Of a stretch of 64,000 nucleotides of DNA, positions 1-9,241 are shown piece by piece. The notes beneath the pieces are model-generated. The model did not search any database and was not told the DNA's origin. It was given only the letters and a program-made list of their open reading frames with translations. Origin of the DNA: Hyphomonadaceae bacterium BRH_c29 (GTDB taxonomy: Bacteria > Pseudomonadota > Alphaproteobacteria > Caulobacterales > Hyphomonadaceae); contig LADW01000068.1 of NCBI GenBank assembly GCA_000961695.1, positions 17,069-81,068 on the forward strand, given 5' to 3'. Every line of letters begins with the position of its first letter. The stretch's first letter is position 1. Both the position numbers and the translations under genes were made by a program.

Positions 1-67
1 TTCCTCTACGCAACATGAGAATATAGATCCCAATACCGTAACAATATAAAAATAACGGTGGGGTGAG

Positions 68-469
68 ATGGGTGAATCTAATCAAGTAGATGTACTTGGG
101 ATGACGACAGGAATCGTCTCGTCCTTTGTTTCAAACAATACAGTTCCCGCGTCAGACCTCCCCGACCTTATCCGCTCGGTGCATGATGCTATTTCTCACC
201 TTTCGGCGGGCAGTGATCATGAGGCCGAATCCCTGTCGCCAGCTGTGCCTGTGGCGAAGTCGATCACGCCGGATTTCCTGATCTGCCTTGAAGATGGCCG
301 CAAGCTGAAGATGCTTCGCCGTTACTTGCGGTCGCGCTATTCCATGACGCCTGAAGAATATCGGGACCGCTGGAACCTGCCGGCAGATTATCCGATGGTC
401 GCGCCGAACTACGCCAAGCTGCGCTCCAAACACGCCAAAAACATTGGCCTGGGCAAGAAAAAGAAATAG
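68..469 (+). CDS. mucR: Ros/MucR family transcriptional regulator
   Basis: This 133-residue protein is a DNA-binding regulator of the MucR/Ros family, which in alphaproteobacteria controls exopolysaccharide, motility and cell-cycle genes. The conserved core runs from about residue 70 (SITPDFLICLEDG) through the MTPEEYRDRWNLPADYPMVA block to a Lys-rich tail. The start fits a GGTGGGGTGAG stretch just upstream. In Ros the zinc ligands are Cys-x2-Cys and two His; here only the first Cys remains (CLED, then RYL and SRY), so zinc binding is doubtful although the fold motif is intact. Family assignment is firm; its targets are unknown. Confidence 0.93.
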   Translation: MGESNQVDVLGMTTGIVSSFVSNNTVPASDLPDLIRSVHDAISHLSAGSDHEAESLSPAVPVAKSITPDFLICLEDGRKLKMLRRYLRSRYSMTPEEYRDRWNLPADYPMVAPNYAKLRSKHAKNIGLGKKKK

Positions 470-486
470 GCGCCGAAGCGCCTATT
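465..486 (+). terminator. Hairpin overlapping the mucR stop codon
   Basis: AATAGGCGC, a CGAA tetraloop and GCGCCTATT form a perfect 9-bp stem that includes the mucR stop codon. It lies between the convergent mucR and hemA ends and could stop transcription from both sides. There is no long T-run on the plus strand. Confidence 0.6.
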
Positions 487-515
487 CCGACAAATACTCA
501 AAAACCCCGAAGACC

Positions 516-1733
516 TCAGGCCGCCTTGTCGAGGCCCAGCTGTTTCCAGACAGCCAAGATCGCCGCGACCAGTTCGTCCATCATCACCGCATCGTGCACA
601 GGGCTCGGCGTGAAGCGCAGGCGCTCGGTTCCGCGCGGCACGGTCGGATAGTTGATCGGTTGGACGTAGATCCCGAAGTCGAACAGCAGCGTATCGGAGA
701 GCGCCTTGCAGCGTTCCGGATCGCCCACCAGAAGCGGCACGATGTGCGATGGCGAATCCATAACCGGCAGGCCAGCATCACGGAACTTCTGCTTCAATTC
801 AGCGGCCTTCGCTTGATGGATCGCCCGCAGCTTGCGGCCTTCATCGGTACGAAGCTTCTGGATGGAAGCCAGCGCGCCGGCTGCCATCACCGGGCAAGTC
901 GAGGTGCTGAAGATGAAACCGGAGGCCATCGAGCGGATCGCATCGACCACCGTCGCCTTGGAGGCGATATAGCCGCCCATCACGCCGAACGCTTTGGCCA
1001 GTGTGCCTTCGATAATGTCGATACGGTCAGCCAAGCCCAGCATCTGCGCAACACCAGCACCTTCGTGGCCGTACATGCCGACGGCGTGCACTTCGTCCAG
1101 ATAGGTGATGGCATTGAACTCGTCAGCCAGATCGCAGATCTCTTCCATGCGGCCAAAGTCGCCATCCATGGAATAGACGCTTTCAAAGGCAATGACCTTC
1201 GCGCGGGCCGGGTCGTCATTTTCCAGCAGCGAGCGGAGATGATCAACGTCGTTGTGGCGGAAAACACGGTAGTCGGCGCCGGAGCGGCGAATGCCTTCGA
1301 TCATTGAAGCGTGGTTCAGCGCATCGGAATAGATGATCAGGTCCGGCATGATCTTGCCGAGCGTCGACAGGGTCGCATCGTTCGACACATAGCCGGACGT
1401 GAACAGCAGCGCGGCTTCTTTCTGGTGATTGTCGGCGAGTTCGCGCTCAAGATCGACGTGATAGCGCGTCGTGCCGGAAATGTTGCGCGTCCCGCCGGAA
1501 CCGGCGCCAAAACTGTCAATTGCCTCGTGCATGGCGTTGATGACGTCGTCATCCTGACCCATGCCGAGATAGTCGTTGGAACACCAGATCGTCACCTCCC
1601 GCTCGCCATCTTCGAAGCGCGCGGAGGCCTTCGGAAAACGGCCTTTATGGCGATGAAGGTCAATAAAGACCCGATAACGTCCCTCGCTGTGAATGGCGCC
1701 GAGGGCGTCTTCAAAGGCCTTAAGGTGTTTCAT
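516..1733 (-). CDS. hemA: 5-aminolevulinate synthase
   Basis: The 405-residue protein condenses glycine and succinyl-CoA to 5-aminolevulinate, the first step of the alphaproteobacterial (C4) haem route, using PLP. It starts [14 protein letters not shown] and has the conserved [31 protein letters not shown] and [12 protein letters not shown] blocks; the last carries the PLP lysine. The length matches the family (about 400). It is convergent with mucR and has its own start region about 100 bp from the next gene. The assignment is secure. Confidence 0.97.
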   Translation of the reverse strand: MKHLKAFEDALGAIHSEGRYRVFIDLHRHKGRFPKASARFEDGEREVTIWCSNDYLGMGQDDDVINAMHEAIDSFGAGSGGTRNISGTTRYHVDLERELADNHQKEAALLFTSGYVSNDATLSTLGKIMPDLIIYSDALNHASMIEGIRRSGADYRVFRHNDVDHLRSLLENDDPARAKVIAFESVYSMDGDFGRMEEICDLADEFNAITYLDEVHAVGMYGHEGAGVAQMLGLADRIDIIEGTLAKAFGVMGGYIASKATVVDAIRSMASGFIFSTSTCPVMAAGALASIQKLRTDEGRKLRAIHQAKAAELKQKFRDAGLPVMDSPSHIVPLLVGDPERCKALSDTLLFDFGIYVQPINYPTVPRGTERLRFTPSPVHDAVMMDELVAAILAVWKQLGLDKAA

Positions 1734-1839
1734 TTGCTTATCCTTAGTACGCTTTGCGTGCGCCTACTTAGTTCGTTCCGGCGCGACATTTAATGGGCTG
1801 ATAGCCCTTTCGCTGATTATGTCGCATCCGGGACAATAC

Positions 1840-2631
1840 TTAGGAGTCGTAGCCCGGATATTCACGGTCCAGTTTGCGCAGCAGGGCTGGCCAGACCAGT
1901 TTCTGCGTCAGCATGGACATGCCAGAGCTGTGCTCGGTCATGCCGCCCTGCCCGGCCACCTTGTCCTGAAGCGGTTCATCGCACTCCAGAACGCCATCGC
2001 GGCCAGCCGTCAGAGCCATGATCTGCATCTTGCAGGCGCGCTCCAGGAAGAACATGCGCGTAAAGGTCAGTGCGGCGCTTTCGCCGCAGGTCAGCGTACC
2101 GTGATTGCGGAGCAGCATGGAGTGTTTCTTGGGGCCAAGGTCAGCCACGAGGCGCTCACGCTCGTCCAGATCGAGGGCGATGCCTTCGTAATCATGGTAA
2201 GCAATATCCTCACGGATCGCCATCGCCGTCTGGCTGATCGGCAGCAGGCCTTCCTTCTGAGCAGACACGGCAACTCCCTGATCGGTATGCACATGCATCA
2301 CGACCAGCGCATCCTCACGTGCGGCATGAATGGCAGAGTGAATGGTAAACCCCGCCGGATTGATCATGGACTCGGTTTCCTGGACGACATTGCCCTCCAG
2401 ATCGACCTTCACAAGGGAAGAGGCCGTGATCTCTTCGAAGAAATAGCCATACGGGTTGATCAGGAAGTGGTGTTCCGGCCCCGGGACGCGGTGCGAGATG
2501 TGGGTGAAGATCATGTCATCCCAGCCATACATGGCCGTCAGACGGTAAAGCGCCGCCAGATCGACGCGAGCCTGCCACTCCTCCGCACTCACGGAATTGC
2601 GGATATCGATCTGCTGGTTACCGTCGGCCAT
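1840..2631 (-). CDS. Class II aldolase/adducin family protein
   Basis: The 263-residue protein belongs to the class II aldolase/adducin N-terminal domain family of zinc-dependent lyases and epimerases. Visible hallmarks are WDDMIFTHISHRVPG near residue 38, the metal-binding HMH of VVMHVHTD (about residue 115) and the later LLRNHGTLT. Many alphaproteobacteria carry uncharacterised paralogues like this one, so no substrate can be named. It reads in the same direction as hemA with about 100 bp between, and probably has its own promoter. The family call is strong; the reaction is unknown. Confidence 0.88.
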   Translation of the reverse strand: MADGNQQIDIRNSVSAEEWQARVDLAALYRLTAMYGWDDMIFTHISHRVPGPEHHFLINPYGYFFEEITASSLVKVDLEGNVVQETESMINPAGFTIHSAIHAAREDALVVMHVHTDQGVAVSAQKEGLLPISQTAMAIREDIAYHDYEGIALDLDERERLVADLGPKKHSMLLRNHGTLTCGESAALTFTRMFFLERACKMQIMALTAGRDGVLECDEPLQDKVAGQGGMTEHSSGMSMLTQKLVWPALLRKLDREYPGYDS

Positions 2632-2777
2632 GTCTTATTCTCCCTGTGTTTTGCGGCTGAACCTAACCGAAAACCTGATGCTTCGCCACTCCAAAGCTGA
2701 CGGCGGCGTCACGCTTGGCAATTCCCTTGCAAGTCTACGCCTTGACGCCGCAACGTAACCTCAACCACATGGGCCCC

Positions 2778-3545
2778 ATGAGCACGCTTCGTTTTGCCTT
2801 TTTCGCGTCCAAACGCCCTGAAGCCCAAGCTGCATTGCCCCTGCTTGCGCAACGCTATGGACAGGTGAGCGAGGAAGAGGCCGACGTTGTCGTGGCGCTG
2901 GGCGGCGATGGGGCCATGCTGGATTCCCTGCGGCGCCGCTTTGGCGATTCCAAGCCGGTCTATGGCATGAACCGTGGCACGGTCGGCTTCCTGATGAACG
3001 AATATCGCGAGGATGGCCTGATCGAGCGCGTGAACGCGGCCGAGCGCGCCACAATCGTACCGCTCAGCATGATCGCCACCGACATTCACGGCACCGAGCA
3101 CCGGGCTCTCGCCATCAACGAAGTGTCCCTTTTCCGTCAAACGGCACAGACGGCCCGTTTGCGCATCACTGTCGACGGCAAGGTGCGGATGGAAGAGCTG
3201 TCCTGCGACGGCGTCATGGTGGCAACGCCAGCTGGCTCGACGGCCTACAACCTCTCAACCCATGGCCCGATCCTGCCGATTGGCGCCAATTTGCTGGCCC
3301 TGACACCTGTCAGCGCCTTCCGCCCGCGCCGGTGGCGCGGCGCCCTGCTCCGCCACGACGCAAAAGTGCTGGTGGAAGTCATTTCGCCCACGCTCCGCCC
3401 CGTCGCTGCTGCGGCAGACAACCAGGAAGTGCGCGACATTGCGACGGTGCGGGTCGAGGCCGACCGGAAGCAGCCGCTGACCATGCTGTTCGATCCCGGC
3501 CACGCCCTGGACGAACGCATCCTGCGTGAACAGTTCGGCTTCTGA
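2778..3545 (+). CDS. nadK: NAD kinase
   Basis: The enzyme phosphorylates NAD to NADP in the cytoplasm. The GGDG nucleotide motif ([11 protein letters not shown]), [10 protein letters not shown] and the TPAGSTAYN block are all present, and the length of about 255 residues is typical of the short alphaproteobacterial form. I chose the ATG at 2778 ([11 protein letters not shown]), where family similarity begins; an in-frame ATG lies at 2769 and a longer frame opens at 2715. It is divergent from the aldolase gene. Confidence 0.95.
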   Translation: MSTLRFAFFASKRPEAQAALPLLAQRYGQVSEEEADVVVALGGDGAMLDSLRRRFGDSKPVYGMNRGTVGFLMNEYREDGLIERVNAAERATIVPLSMIATDIHGTEHRALAINEVSLFRQTAQTARLRITVDGKVRMEELSCDGVMVATPAGSTAYNLSTHGPILPIGANLLALTPVSAFRPRRWRGALLRHDAKVLVEVISPTLRPVAAAADNQEVRDIATVRVEADRKQPLTMLFDPGHALDERILREQFGF

Positions 3546-3600
3546 TTTCCTAGTATTTTTTTAAGGCTTCGGCGGTCAATTGGGCTCTCTGGAGAGACCC

Positions 3601-4170
3601 ATGTTCAAGAATCTTCTGTCTGCCCTGCCGACGCTCCGAAAATCTGCACATACCGACACGACCGAAGTCACCATCGACATCAGCCGTGTGATCAAGCCAG
3701 CGCGGCATGCAATGCCGGATTCAGACGTCACGACCGGACAGGATTCCTTTATCGGCTGGGACTCGCCGGAAACGCTCGGAAGCCTCGCTGAAGACGCCGT
3801 CGATTCCCTTTCCGGCCAGTTCGAAGCCTGGATGCAATCTGATCTCACAGCGCTGTACAGCGCCTGGAAGATCGCCCAGCAGCCAGATGCAACCGCTGAA
3901 GACTATCGCGCGGTCTTTACCGTCGCCCATAACATCAAAGGCGCCGCCAATTCCTACGGCTATCCGGCGATCGCACGTCTCAGCGGATCCCTCAGCCGCC
4001 TGTTGACGGAAACACGACCGGGCGAGAATTCCGCCCTGATCAATCTTCATGTCGAAGCCTGCCGCGCGGCGTTCAAATCCATCGGCCAGGGCAGTGACGG
4101 ACAGTCGATTGCAGAAGCCGTCTGCGAAGCCCTCGAAGATCGTGTAGAAATGAAAGTCGCTCAGGCCTGA
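3601..4170 (+). CDS. HPt (histidine phosphotransfer) domain protein
   Basis: This protein of about 189 residues has a C-terminal helical segment with VAHNIKGAANSYGYPAIARLSGSL, matching the HxxKG motif of HPt domains, in which the His accepts a phosphoryl group in phosphorelays. The N-terminal half is unrecognised. The start at 3601 has GGAGAG 5 nt upstream; an ATG at 3580 is in frame but has no comparable site. No sensor or response regulator is adjacent, so its partner is unknown. The HPt assignment rests mainly on this motif and helical character. Confidence 0.75.
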   Translation: MFKNLLSALPTLRKSAHTDTTEVTIDISRVIKPARHAMPDSDVTTGQDSFIGWDSPETLGSLAEDAVDSLSGQFEAWMQSDLTALYSAWKIAQQPDATAEDYRAVFTVAHNIKGAANSYGYPAIARLSGSLSRLLTETRPGENSALINLHVEACRAAFKSIGQGSDGQSIAEAVCEALEDRVEMKVAQA

Positions 4171-4176
4171 CGCGGG

Positions 4177-5007
4177 TCAGGCAGCAGCAGCGGCCTCTTC
4201 ATCCTCATCCAGGAACCCCCGGATAACCAAAGCTGTTTCCTGAGCACGCGTCACCAGGAACAGGTGCCCGCCCCCTTCAACCACATGCATGCGCGCATTC
4301 GGCAGGCCCATCCGCAAGATGTGGCCGTTCGCTAAGGGGACAATCGTGTCCGCATCTCCCATGATGACCAGGGACGGCATCTTCAGGAAGCGGATGAAGG
4401 GCAAGCTCGACCACCCGATGAAGGCCAGAAGCTGGTAGAAATATCCGCGCGGGTCCGGAGGCAACAGATTGTCGATATGACGTCCGACTTCTCCGTCGAC
4501 GGCATCACCGTACAGCGTGCTGAAGCTCTCGCGCATAAAGTCCGGGTCTGTGTAGCGGCGCGCATCGACCATCTTGGACAGCGACTTCGGCCGCCCCGGA
4601 ATCATCGTCATACCAGCCGTGGTTGCGCACAGGATCAGACGACCAACGCGGTTGCGGTACTGGAAGGCATATTGCTGCGCCAAAGCCCCGCCCCAGGACA
4701 CGCCCATCACATCAACGGACTCAATGCCGAACTTGTCCAGCAGCTTGCGTGCCCAACGTGCTACCATCCAGGGCCGGTAAGGCAATTGCGTCACCGGGCT
4801 CTTGCCGACGCCGGGTACGTCGAACGTGATGATATCCCGATCCGGAAACATCTCTCCAAGACCAGCCGTTAATTCGAGATTCGCCCCGATGCCATTGAAG
4901 AACAGGAGCGGCAGGTTGTCATTGGCCTCCTGCGCGCGCCAGTAGGCCGTGCGCAGGACGACGCCATCGACATCTTCCATGGTGATTTGCGGGCGTTGCT
5001 CGGCCAT
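4177..5007 (-). CDS. phaZ: Intracellular PHA depolymerase, alpha/beta hydrolase
   Basis: The 276-residue protein resembles the intracellular medium-chain-length polyhydroxyalkanoate depolymerase of pseudomonads, which releases 3-hydroxy acids from stored granules. Characteristic strings are LLFFNGIGANLEL, FDVPGVGKSP and the nucleophile elbow GVSWGGALAQQ; an Asp follows in MGDADTIVPL and a His in GGGHLFL. It lies 32 bp downstream of phaC on the same strand, so synthesis and breakdown of polymer are probably co-transcribed. The tail is Glu/Ala-rich. Assignment is by motif recall, and the class is well supported. Confidence 0.9.
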   Translation of the reverse strand: MAEQRPQITMEDVDGVVLRTAYWRAQEANDNLPLLFFNGIGANLELTAGLGEMFPDRDIITFDVPGVGKSPVTQLPYRPWMVARWARKLLDKFGIESVDVMGVSWGGALAQQYAFQYRNRVGRLILCATTAGMTMIPGRPKSLSKMVDARRYTDPDFMRESFSTLYGDAVDGEVGRHIDNLLPPDPRGYFYQLLAFIGWSSLPFIRFLKMPSLVIMGDADTIVPLANGHILRMGLPNARMHVVEGGGHLFLVTRAQETALVIRGFLDEDEEAAAAA

Positions 5008-5039
5008 GCCTGAACCTTCCAGATTTCTTCTGCCGGATG

Positions 5040-6728
5040 CTATTCGTCGAACACGTAGCGACCGGGCGCAGCATAAAGAGGCTGGAAAGCCTCACTCCCG
5101 CAAGCCTTTGGTGCAGTTTTGAGTGTTCCGGCACGCGCTTTCAGCCACTCGGCCCAGACCGGCCACCAGCTGCCCACCTCTTCCGTGGCACCCGCCGCCC
5201 ACTCATCTGCTGTTGGAGCAATCGTCGGATTGCGGAACATTTTCGCCTTGGGGTTTCCAGGTGGGTTCAACAGTGACTGAATATGCCCGCTGGAGGACAG
5301 AACAAACTCGACATTCTTTGAGCCCAGCAAGCCTGTGGTGCGATAGCAGGCCTTCCATGGCGTAATGTGATCCGTGAGTCCGGCCACGACAAAGGCGTCC
5401 GCCTTCACTTTCGACATGTCCAGCATATGCCCGGCGACTTCGTATTCGCCGGGATTATCGAACGGCTGGTTCAGACCGAGGTCGAGATAATCCGAGTGCA
5501 ACTGCGCCGGAAGGTTCGTGGAGTCGTTATTCCAGAACAGCACGTCGAACGGCGCCGGATCTTCGCCCATCAGATAATTGTTGACGACATAGTTCCAGAT
5601 CAGATCGTTCGGACGCATCCAGGCGAACATGCGCGCCAGATCATCGCCTTTCAGGATGCCCTTCTTTTTCGAATACTTGCGCGCAAGTTCGAGACTGCCA
5701 TCCGAAACCATCTGGCCAAGCTCGCTGTCTTCCTTCTGCGGATTGAGGACGCAGACCATGAACGTGATCGCATTGATGCGGTCATCATCTGCAGCAGCCA
5801 GAAGGCTCGCCAGCGTCGCGGTCGTGATCCCGCCAGAGCAGGCACCGGAAACGTTGATCTTCTTGGACTTCGTTACCTGCCGGATCACTTCGCTCGCCTG
5901 AATCAGGCTGTCGATGTAATCGTCCAGCCCCCAGTCACGATGTTCCTTGGTCGGATTACGCCACGACACAACGAAGGTCTGCTGTTCCATCGCCAGAAGG
6001 AACTGGACCATAGAGGTCATCGGCGACAGATCCATCGCATAATATTTGTTGATCTGAGGCGGAATGATCATCAGCGGTGTGCGGTACACCTTGTCCGTCT
6101 TCGGCGCATACTGGATCAGCTCCATCATCTCGTTCTTCCAGATGACTTGCCCCTCGCTCGTCGCGAGGTTTCCGCCAACCTTGAACGGGCGCTTGTCCAC
6201 CTGGCTTGGCAGACCGCCATTCTTGGTCATGTCCGTATAGGCGTTCTTCAAACCCTTGAGCAGAGACAAGCCGCCGGAGTCCAGCACTCGCTTGGTTGCA
6301 GCCGGATTGCCGACCAGCGTGTTGGTCGGCGCCAGCGCATCGGTGATCATGCCCATCACGAATTTTGCGCGCGCATGCTCAAGCTCGGTCATCTTGAGGT
6401 CAGCGACCCATTCGTTGAGATGCTCCTGCGTCGCCAGATAGGTCTGCATGCCGCGCCGGTAGAACGGATTGTGTTCCCAGGCAGCATCCTTGAAACGCCG
6501 GTCTTTCGGATTGGCTTTGCGGTCAGACTTGCCGAGCAGGATCTTGGTATTCTCTGCGGCGATCTTTGATGCGGCCTTGGCCGATGTGACCGGGTTTGTC
6601 ACGGTGGACCGCAGCATCATGGCCACGGCGCCCAGCAATTCTTCCCGGTTAATTCCCCCCATCAGCGGATTGAGCGCCAACGTGGTCTCGGCCGCATTCC
6701 TGGCAATCTCGTCTTTCGGCGTCGTCAT
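5040..6728 (-). CDS. phaC: Poly(3-hydroxyalkanoate) synthase, class II-like
   Basis: This enzyme of about 562 residues polymerises hydroxyacyl-CoA into PHA at the granule surface. The catalytic Cys sits in the lipase-like box GACSGG; an Asp lies in the TDHITPW segment and a His in the GHIQSLLNPPGNPKA segment. Runs such as LAPTNTLVGNPAA, ELIQYAPKTDKVY, VSWRNPTKEHRDWGL and FAWMRPNDLIWNY resemble the class II synthases of Pseudomonas more than class I enzymes. The start at 6728 is preceded by GGGAGGGAACA; an upstream in-frame ATG at 6773 is unlikely. It is divergent from phaD. Confidence 0.95.
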   Translation of the reverse strand: MTTPKDEIARNAAETTLALNPLMGGINREELLGAVAMMLRSTVTNPVTSAKAASKIAAENTKILLGKSDRKANPKDRRFKDAAWEHNPFYRRGMQTYLATQEHLNEWVADLKMTELEHARAKFVMGMITDALAPTNTLVGNPAATKRVLDSGGLSLLKGLKNAYTDMTKNGGLPSQVDKRPFKVGGNLATSEGQVIWKNEMMELIQYAPKTDKVYRTPLMIIPPQINKYYAMDLSPMTSMVQFLLAMEQQTFVVSWRNPTKEHRDWGLDDYIDSLIQASEVIRQVTKSKKINVSGACSGGITTATLASLLAAADDDRINAITFMVCVLNPQKEDSELGQMVSDGSLELARKYSKKKGILKGDDLARMFAWMRPNDLIWNYVVNNYLMGEDPAPFDVLFWNNDSTNLPAQLHSDYLDLGLNQPFDNPGEYEVAGHMLDMSKVKADAFVVAGLTDHITPWKACYRTTGLLGSKNVEFVLSSSGHIQSLLNPPGNPKAKMFRNPTIAPTADEWAAGATEEVGSWWPVWAEWLKARAGTLKTAPKACGSEAFQPLYAAPGRYVFDE

Positions 6729-6883
6729 TGTTCCCTCCCTGGGACCGCCGAATACCTGAAAAACAGGGCCCAACGGCTGTTTTATCTTGTTTCTCTTTCA
6801 TTCGAGGAAAGAGTTACTTGTAAACTTTGAAAGAAAATTCGTTTCATAGTCAGAATTGCGTGTCAAACTCCGTCTTGAAGCCA

Positions 6884-7516
6884 ATGAAGACACGCGACCG
6901 CATCCTTCACGTCAGCCTGCTCCTCTTCAACGAAGAAGGGGAAGCGCAGCAAACGGCTGTCGACATCTCGAACGCGCTGGGCATCAGCCCGGGCAATCTT
7001 TACTACCATTTCAAGGGCAAGGACGCGATTATCCGGGCTCTTTTCGACAGTTTCGAAGAAGAGATGCGGGTCATCCTCAGAGGCTCCCGCGGCAAGGTGA
7101 CCTCAATTGAGGACAACTGGGTCTATCTCTATATCATCCTTGAGGAAGTCTACGATTTCCGGTTCTTCTACCGGAACCTCGGCGTTCTGTTGGATCGCTA
7201 CCCCGACCTTGCCAGCCGCTTCCGTTCACTTGTGGCCGAACAGCGGACCACGATCCGGAACGTGCTGGCTGATCTCAGCAAAGTCGATGTCCTGACCATT
7301 GACCCGCGCCTCACCGAAGCCCTGACCGATCAGATCATGATGTCCCTGACATTCTGGCTCGAAGCCGACGCCATGAACCGGACAAACCTCGACGGGGCGG
7401 CCCTGATCCACAAGACTGTGTTCCAGGTCATGTGCCTGATCGTGCCCTATATGGGCGATACGGGCTTCGATGCGCTCTCCCATATGATCGAGCACTATGA
7501 AGCCCACAAGCCGTAG
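6884..7516 (+). CDS. phaD: TetR-family PHA regulator PhaD-like
   Basis: The protein of about 210 residues starts MKTRDRILHVSLLLFNEEGE and has a TetR helix-turn-helix (GISPGNLYYHFKGKDAI) very like Pseudomonas PhaD, an activator of PHA genes that senses a pathway CoA intermediate. The C-terminal half is the helical ligand domain. The family start fits the ATG at 6884; a longer frame opens at 6827. It is transcribed away from phaC across an AT-rich intergenic region that probably holds both promoters. Naming rests on context plus similarity of the DNA-binding domain. Confidence 0.85.
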   Translation: MKTRDRILHVSLLLFNEEGEAQQTAVDISNALGISPGNLYYHFKGKDAIIRALFDSFEEEMRVILRGSRGKVTSIEDNWVYLYIILEEVYDFRFFYRNLGVLLDRYPDLASRFRSLVAEQRTTIRNVLADLSKVDVLTIDPRLTEALTDQIMMSLTFWLEADAMNRTNLDGAALIHKTVFQVMCLIVPYMGDTGFDALSHMIEHYEAHKP

Positions 7517-7557
7517 CGGCGGGCAGCTCACCAGCCACCCGCCTGCCCCGTTTGCCC

Positions 7558-8394
7558 TTACTTCTTGGCCAGGGCCTTGGCTTGCTTGACCCAGCCATCG
7601 CGGACCATGCGGCCACGCGTACCGATCTTCGCATCCAGGGCTTCAGCCTCGGATTTCTTCAGAGCAGCGATCTGGGCAAAACGTGTGATGCCTTCGGCAT
7701 GCAGCTTCTTCACCATGGCCGGGCCGACGCCGGTGATCTGCGAAAGATCATCGGTGGCGGCTTCAGGCATGGCAACAGCAGCTTTCATCGCCTTCGAGGT
7801 TTTGCCAGCCGCCTTCTTGGCGGTTTTAGCAATATCTGCACCAGCTTCACCGGCAACCGTTTCAATCTCGGTCGACAGGCGCGCGATGCGGGCCTTCAGG
7901 TCGACCTTGCTGACGCGGTCTTTCGCCTTGGCGACGGTCTCAGCGACTTCGTCTTCCAGCTTGTCCAGCTTTGCTGCGAGGCCAGCGCCTTTCGCCGTAA
8001 ACTGTTTCACGCCAAGCACGTCGCGCATGCGCTCCATACGGGCTTCGAAACGGTCATAGGCTTCAGCCTGAAACTCGCGTGCAGCCGTGTTGGCTTTCGC
8101 AACAGCGCCAGCCGCCTTGGTCACGCGGGTATCGGCCGCAAAACGTGCCTTCACGTCAGTTTCGATTTCTTCGCCGCGCTTCACCAGCTCGTCGAACAGT
8201 TCGGTCGACTGCTTGTTGAAGGTCGCAGCATTGGCGAGGGCCTTGTCGTAGGCTTTGCCATAGGCGCCGACGCCAGCAAGCCATATCTTGTGGGCCATTT
8301 CAGCAGATTGGGCTTCGATTGCCTTGCCGACTTTTTCCGCTTTCACGCGGGCATCCGACTTCTTGGCTTTTTTGGCTTTTTTATCTTTTGCCAT
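7558..8394 (-). CDS. Phasin (PhaF/PhaI type) with C-terminal helix-hairpin-helix domain
   Basis: The 278-residue protein is a PHA granule surface protein. The N-terminus is Lys-rich (MAKDKKAKKAKK), followed by a phasin helix (MAHKIWLAGVGAYGKAYDKALANA) and a long Ala/Lys/Glu coiled-coil stretch to about residue 215. The C-terminus (QITGVGPAMVKKLHAEGITR to the end) looks like a helix-hairpin-helix domain often seen in DNA-interacting or structural proteins. It faces phaD convergently and completes a Z-C-D-phasin cluster. In Pseudomonas, PhaF links granules to the nucleoid; the hairpin domain might serve a similar purpose here, which is inference. Confidence 0.88.
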   Translation of the reverse strand: MAKDKKAKKAKKSDARVKAEKVGKAIEAQSAEMAHKIWLAGVGAYGKAYDKALANAATFNKQSTELFDELVKRGEEIETDVKARFAADTRVTKAAGAVAKANTAAREFQAEAYDRFEARMERMRDVLGVKQFTAKGAGLAAKLDKLEDEVAETVAKAKDRVSKVDLKARIARLSTEIETVAGEAGADIAKTAKKAAGKTSKAMKAAVAMPEAATDDLSQITGVGPAMVKKLHAEGITRFAQIAALKKSEAEALDAKIGTRGRMVRDGWVKQAKALAKK

Positions 8395-8536
8395 GGGAAT
8401 TACTCCTTCGTGAGTTTGTCCATGGCACCAGAGATAAGGAAAAAGTCTAGAATCCGCATACTAATCACCAAAGGCCTTGCTTGCTGTGGCGCCGCTTCTC
8501 TATGAAAGCGCCACACAGCCAAGAGAGGATCCGAAC

Positions 8537-9241
8537 ATGAGCACCGTCGAATATACCGTGGATGGCCAGACCTATGAGGGCTACTTCCTGGCGCCGGAAG
8601 GCAAGACGAACGTTCCTGTCGTCGCCATCGCGCACGCCTGGGCTGGCCTCGCAGAGAACGAGATCCAGAAAGCCGGCCGCGTCGCAAATGAGCTCGGCTA
8701 TGCCGCCTTCGCCATGGACGTCTATGGCAAGGGAAAGCGCGGCACGACCGTCGAGGAAAACCAGGCCCTGATGAACCCGCTGGTCGGCAACCGCGCCGAA
8801 CTGCAAAAGCGCCTCGCAGGCGGTCTCGCCGCCGCCAAGGCTCAGCCAGGCGTCAATGCATCGAAGGCGGCTGCAATCGGCTTCTGCTTCGGCGGCCTCT
8901 GCGCGCTGGACATGGCCCGTGCAGGCATGGACCTTCTCGGTGTTGCGGCCTTCCATGGCCTCTTCAACCCGGCCGACAATATTCCGTCCCCGAAGATCAG
9001 CGCCAAGGTTTTGATCGAGCATGGCTGGCTCGACCCGATGGCCCCGCCTGCCGATGTGCTCGCAATCGCCAAGGAAATGGTTGATGCCGGCGCAGACTGG
9101 CAGATGCACGCGCATGGCCAATCCTATCATGCTTTCACGACGCTCGGCGCAAACAACATGGACATGGGCACGGTCTATAATGCCGATGCCGACCGGCGCA
9201 GCTTCGCCAGCCTGAAACTGTTCCTGGAAGAACTCTTCTAG
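8537..9241 (+). CDS. Dienelactone hydrolase family protein
   Basis: The protein of about 234 residues is a cytoplasmic alpha/beta hydrolase of the dienelactone hydrolase family. The nucleophile is a Cys (GFCFGGLCALD), an Asp follows in HGWLDPMAPP and a His in QSYHAFTTLG. The start at 8537 has AGAGAGGA 7 nt upstream, so the longer frame from 8477 is rejected. It overlaps phoB by 4 nt in convergent orientation. No aromatic-degradation genes are nearby, so the natural substrate cannot be inferred. Confidence 0.88.
   Translation: MSTVEYTVDGQTYEGYFLAPEGKTNVPVVAIAHAWAGLAENEIQKAGRVANELGYAAFAMDVYGKGKRGTTVEENQALMNPLVGNRAELQKRLAGGLAAAKAQPGVNASKAAAIGFCFGGLCALDMARAGMDLLGVAAFHGLFNPADNIPSPKISAKVLIEHGWLDPMAPPADVLAIAKEMVDAGADWQMHAHGQSYHAFTTLGANNMDMGTVYNADADRRSFASLKLFLEELF

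Noticed and set aside
444..1307. Long open frame on the plus strand antisense to hemA
   Set aside because: It is Arg/His-rich, lacks family features and mirrors the well-supported hemA gene; high-GC coding DNA often leaves such frames open.
1795..1807. GGGCT-GAT-AGCCC stem as terminator of the aldolase gene
   Set aside because: Only 5 bp with no T-run on the relevant strand, too weak to call.
5367..6569. Long plus-strand frame antisense to phaC
   Set aside because: A shadow of phaC with no recognisable motifs and no ribosome site.
7518..7543. GGCGGG/CCCGCC arms as a bidirectional terminator between phaD and the phasin gene
   Set aside because: The loop is 14 nt and there is no T-run; chance in GC-rich DNA cannot be excluded.
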